NCBI GenBank assembly: GCA_955652655.1
Contig: CATPCK010000090.1
Span: 1-6,809 of the forward strand
DNA from: an uncultured Ktedonobacteraceae bacterium
GTDB taxonomy: Bacteria > Chloroflexota > Ktedonobacteria > Ktedonobacterales > Ktedonobacteraceae
Length of the DNA stretch: 6,809 nt
Reading direction: 5' to 3'
Under the pieces are notes generated by a model, which worked only from the letters and a program-made list of their open reading frames with translations, was not told the origin of the DNA and ran no database searches. A program made the translations under genes and the position numbers. This document shows positions 5,713 through 6,809 of this stretch, one piece after another (the first letter of the stretch is position 1; the number at the start of each line of letters is the position of its first letter).

Positions 5713-5791
5713 GTCAAGCTTCAGTTGACGCGTCAGAGCCGGGCGACCGCAAGGGTCGCCCCTCCATTTCATGCGTCAATCGAAGCTTGAC
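5713..5791. repeat. 79-base nested inverted repeat (hairpin within hairpin), MITE/REP-like
   Basis: Outer arms GTCAAGCTTCAGTTGACGC (5713-5731) and GCGTCAATCGAAGCTTGAC (5773-5791) are inverse over 19 bases with 2 mismatches. Centred inside them is a perfect 8-base stem, GGGCGACC (5741-5748) and GGTCGCCC (5754-5761), with a GCAAG loop. The spacers on the two sides are 9 and 11 bases, so the whole is nearly symmetric. There is no T-run after either side, which argues against a simple terminator. The layout suits a small non-autonomous palindromic element or a structured RNA; the inner hairpin resembles intergenic hairpins I remember from other genomes, unverified. Confidence 0.6.
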
Positions 5792-5923
5792 GAAGCACTA
5801 CGGTTGTCCGGATTCATGTGTCAATCTGCATAATCGGCTCATATTGGAGGGCCGGATGATTGTATTCATCTGCTTTATGAATTCCGTGGCACCTCGAAAG
5901 ATTCGGCAAAGGGATTGTTGTAC

Positions 5924-6142
5924 CTACACGTCCTTGCCAATCATGACTTCGGTAGATTTGATGATGGCGACGATGTCATCGCCTGCTTTGAGTCCCAATC
6001 CTTCGGCGGAGGTGCGGGTGATGGCAGAGACGATTTGCTGCCCGTCTGGTAACGCGACGACAACTTCGGCCATAACGTTGCCAAGTTTGATCGATACTAC
6101 TTTTGCCTTTAGCTGGTTACGCGCGCTTAATTGAATTGTCAT
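5924..6142 (-). CDS. mop: Single-domain molybdate-binding protein (molbindin, TOBE/Mop fold)
   Basis: A 72-residue cytoplasmic protein made of one Mop/TOBE domain: MTIQLSARNQLKAKVVSIKLG at the start, then MAEVVVALPDGQQIVSAITRTSAEGLGLKAGDDIVAIIKSTEVMIGK. SARNQLKAKVVSI, the T-x-x-S-A-x-x-L-x-L-x-x-G segment and the final IKST-x-VM are the family's usual elements. Such proteins assemble into oligomers that bind molybdate or tungstate and act in storage or homeostasis. Length matches stand-alone members, so this is not a fragment of ModE or ModC. The ATG at 6140-6142 has AAGGAG at 6152-6157, 9 bases away; a longer frame to 6241 is unlikely. A weak promoter candidate is TTGTCA (6186-6191) and TACAAT (6165-6170), only 15 bases apart. 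No molybdate transporter or cofactor gene is nearby in the window. Confidence 0.9.
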   Translation of the reverse strand: MTIQLSARNQLKAKVVSIKLGNVMAEVVVALPDGQQIVSAITRTSAEGLGLKAGDDIVAIIKSTEVMIGKDV

Positions 6143-6482
6143 GGGTAAATACTCCTTCTGTTTGATTGTACTAATAAACCACCTTTGACAATACTGGTAC
6201 CTTGAAAATCCCTGTTGCCTCCCCTTCTGATACACGAGCACACCTGCTACAAGTGCTACAAAAAGTAAGCAGAGTTCTCAAGAGGAGTGAGGGCGGCTCT
6301 GCCTTCATCTTTACCTGTTCCTTGCACTAATCATACTATATCCTATCGGCGAGGCGAGCGGGTGATGAGAAACCATGTTACGTGTAGCCCGGTTTTAACG
6401 GTTTTCGTTACGAGTGGTAGAGTGCGAACGTAACGAAGGATTGAAGCAAATTGAACGTTTAAGGTGATTGACAGGAGCATGG
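6143..6482. other. Divergent intergenic region (340 bases)
   Basis: Lies between the molybdate-binding protein and the metallophosphoesterase. I see no gene in it. It carries the promoter signals of both genes, among them a weak plus-strand candidate TTTACC (6310-6315) and TACTAT (6334-6339) with an 18-base gap, and the inverted repeat at 6404-6437. If that promoter is real, the phosphoesterase leader would be about 140 bases and would contain the inverted repeat. Confidence 0.5.
6404..6437. repeat. Perfect 9-base inverted repeat TTCGTTACG / CGTAACGAA
   Basis: Arms at 6404-6412 and 6429-6437 are separated by 16 bases. A TAACG at 6396-6400 could pair with the left arm instead (CGTTA, 6406-6410), giving two mutually exclusive hairpins. 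It ends 45 bases before the phosphoesterase ATG. Operator or leader hairpin are both possible. Confidence 0.45.
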
Positions 6483-6809
6483 ATGGATATATATCGAGTG
6501 GGTGTTATCGCGGATACGCATGTGCCCGAAGCATTACCGGCGTTGCCAGCAGAAATAGCCGGTCTCTTTCGAGGGGCGGATCTCATTTTGCATGCCGGTG
6601 ACATTAGTAGCAAAGAAGTTTTGGATGAGTTGCGGCTTGTAGCGCCGGTGGTAGCGGTGCGGGGGAATCATGACCGAATCGATTTACCAGGCAGAGCTGT
6701 CGTCGAGGTTGGGGGCAAACGTATCGGGCTTATACACGGAGATCGATCACGCTGGAAAGAGTTACCGAGTATTATTTCCAACGAGGTGTTTGATGGGCGA
6801 CCTTTCTGG
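6483..6809 (+). CDS. Metallophosphoesterase of the YfcE/MJ0936 type (3' end outside window)
   Basis: The first 109 residues of a calcineurin-like phosphoesterase. The metal-binding blocks are in order: D11-x-H13 (GVIADTHVP), GD at 39-40 (LILHAGDIS) and G61-N-H-D (VAVRGNHDR). A later GLIHGD (82-87) matches the family strand before the C-terminal half. The final GHTH-type metal block would lie beyond the window. Members of this group are small soluble phosphodiesterases of about 150-180 residues, often with poorly known natural substrates. The start is ATG at 6483, with AGGAG (6473-6477) 5 bases upstream; an ATG at 6479 is in another frame. The frame is open to the right edge, so the gene is partial. 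No operon partner is visible. Confidence 0.9.
   Translation, partial: MDIYRVGVIADTHVPEALPALPAEIAGLFRGADLILHAGDISSKEVLDELRLVAPVVAVRGNHDRIDLPGRAVVEVGGKRIGLIHGDRSRWKELPSIISNEVFDGRPFW

Larger units (their letters stand above)
5544..5923. other. Repeat-rich noncoding stretch (380 bases)
   Basis: No credible gene is visible between the broken hydrolase and the molybdate-binding protein. The plus-strand frame running through 5622-6134 crosses the antisense of the molybdate-binding gene and has no family features. The stretch contains five TCAATC words (5638, 5672, 5692, 5776, 5821), a repeated 12-mer with a palindrome (5666-5700), a nested inverted repeat (5713-5791) and an approximate direct repeat TTCATG(C/T)GTCAATC at 5768-5781 and 5813-5826. 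Confidence 0.6.

Noticed and set aside
5741..5761. GC-rich hairpin as a terminator of the molybdate-binding gene
   Set aside because: No T-run follows in either direction and it lies more than 160 bases past the stop; it fits better as the centre of the larger inverted repeat.
5622..6134. 170-codon plus-strand reading frame
   Set aside because: It runs antisense through the well-supported molybdate-binding gene and across the inverted repeats, has no family-like composition, and lacks a ribosome binding site at its start.

Overview
The window looks like a chromosomal segment of a moderate-GC environmental bacterium. A Ktedonobacteria-type member of the Chloroflexota is my best guess. The reasons are the style of the secreted protein ending in a Thr/Pro linker, the Gfo/Idh/MocA oxidoreductase paired with a TIM-barrel isomerase, and the mix of stand-alone hydrolases. 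This is inference from remembered family style, since no rRNA or other marker gene is present. There are no tRNA or rRNA genes, no CRISPR array and no transposase.

Layout. Positions 1-407 hold the C-terminal part of an endonuclease III-type DNA glycosylase with its [4Fe-4S] loop. Positions 429-2353 hold a tight two-gene unit, a Gfo/Idh/MocA dehydrogenase (TTG start) and a sugar phosphate isomerase/epimerase-like TIM barrel, overlapping by one base. Directly behind it lies a fragment of an alpha/beta hydrolase (about 2362-2589) that has lost its N-terminal two thirds and any start codon. On the minus strand follows a full-length beta-lactamase-fold serine hydrolase (2699-3922). A 419-base intergenic region (3923-4341) then separates it from a divergent gene for a small secreted protein (4342-5046). 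Six bases beyond that gene's stop, on the minus strand, lies a second broken alpha/beta hydrolase of the dienelactone hydrolase/prolyl oligopeptidase type (5053-5543). Its N- and C-terminal ends are both recognisable but the middle, with the nucleophile, is deleted. A repeat-rich noncoding stretch (5544-5923) leads to a minus-strand single-domain molybdate-binding protein (5924-6142). A 340-base divergent intergenic region then precedes the start of a YfcE/MJ0936-like metallophosphoesterase that runs off the end (6483-6809).

How it fits together. The dehydrogenase and isomerase probably act in one sugar or inositol-type catabolic route and are translationally coupled. The other genes look like independent units. 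Between about 2.35 and 5.9 kb the window resembles a decay or rearrangement zone: two different truncated hydrolases, a serine hydrolase with an atypical C-terminal tail, a secreted protein that stops just after its linker, and clusters of short inverted and direct repeats.

The most interesting noncoding signals are a run of four TGAAA units at an exact 11-base period about 58 bases upstream of the serine hydrolase start (a layout like OmpR/PhoB-family regulator sites), and a 79-base nested inverted repeat at 5713-5791. I do not see a clearly new multi-gene system here.
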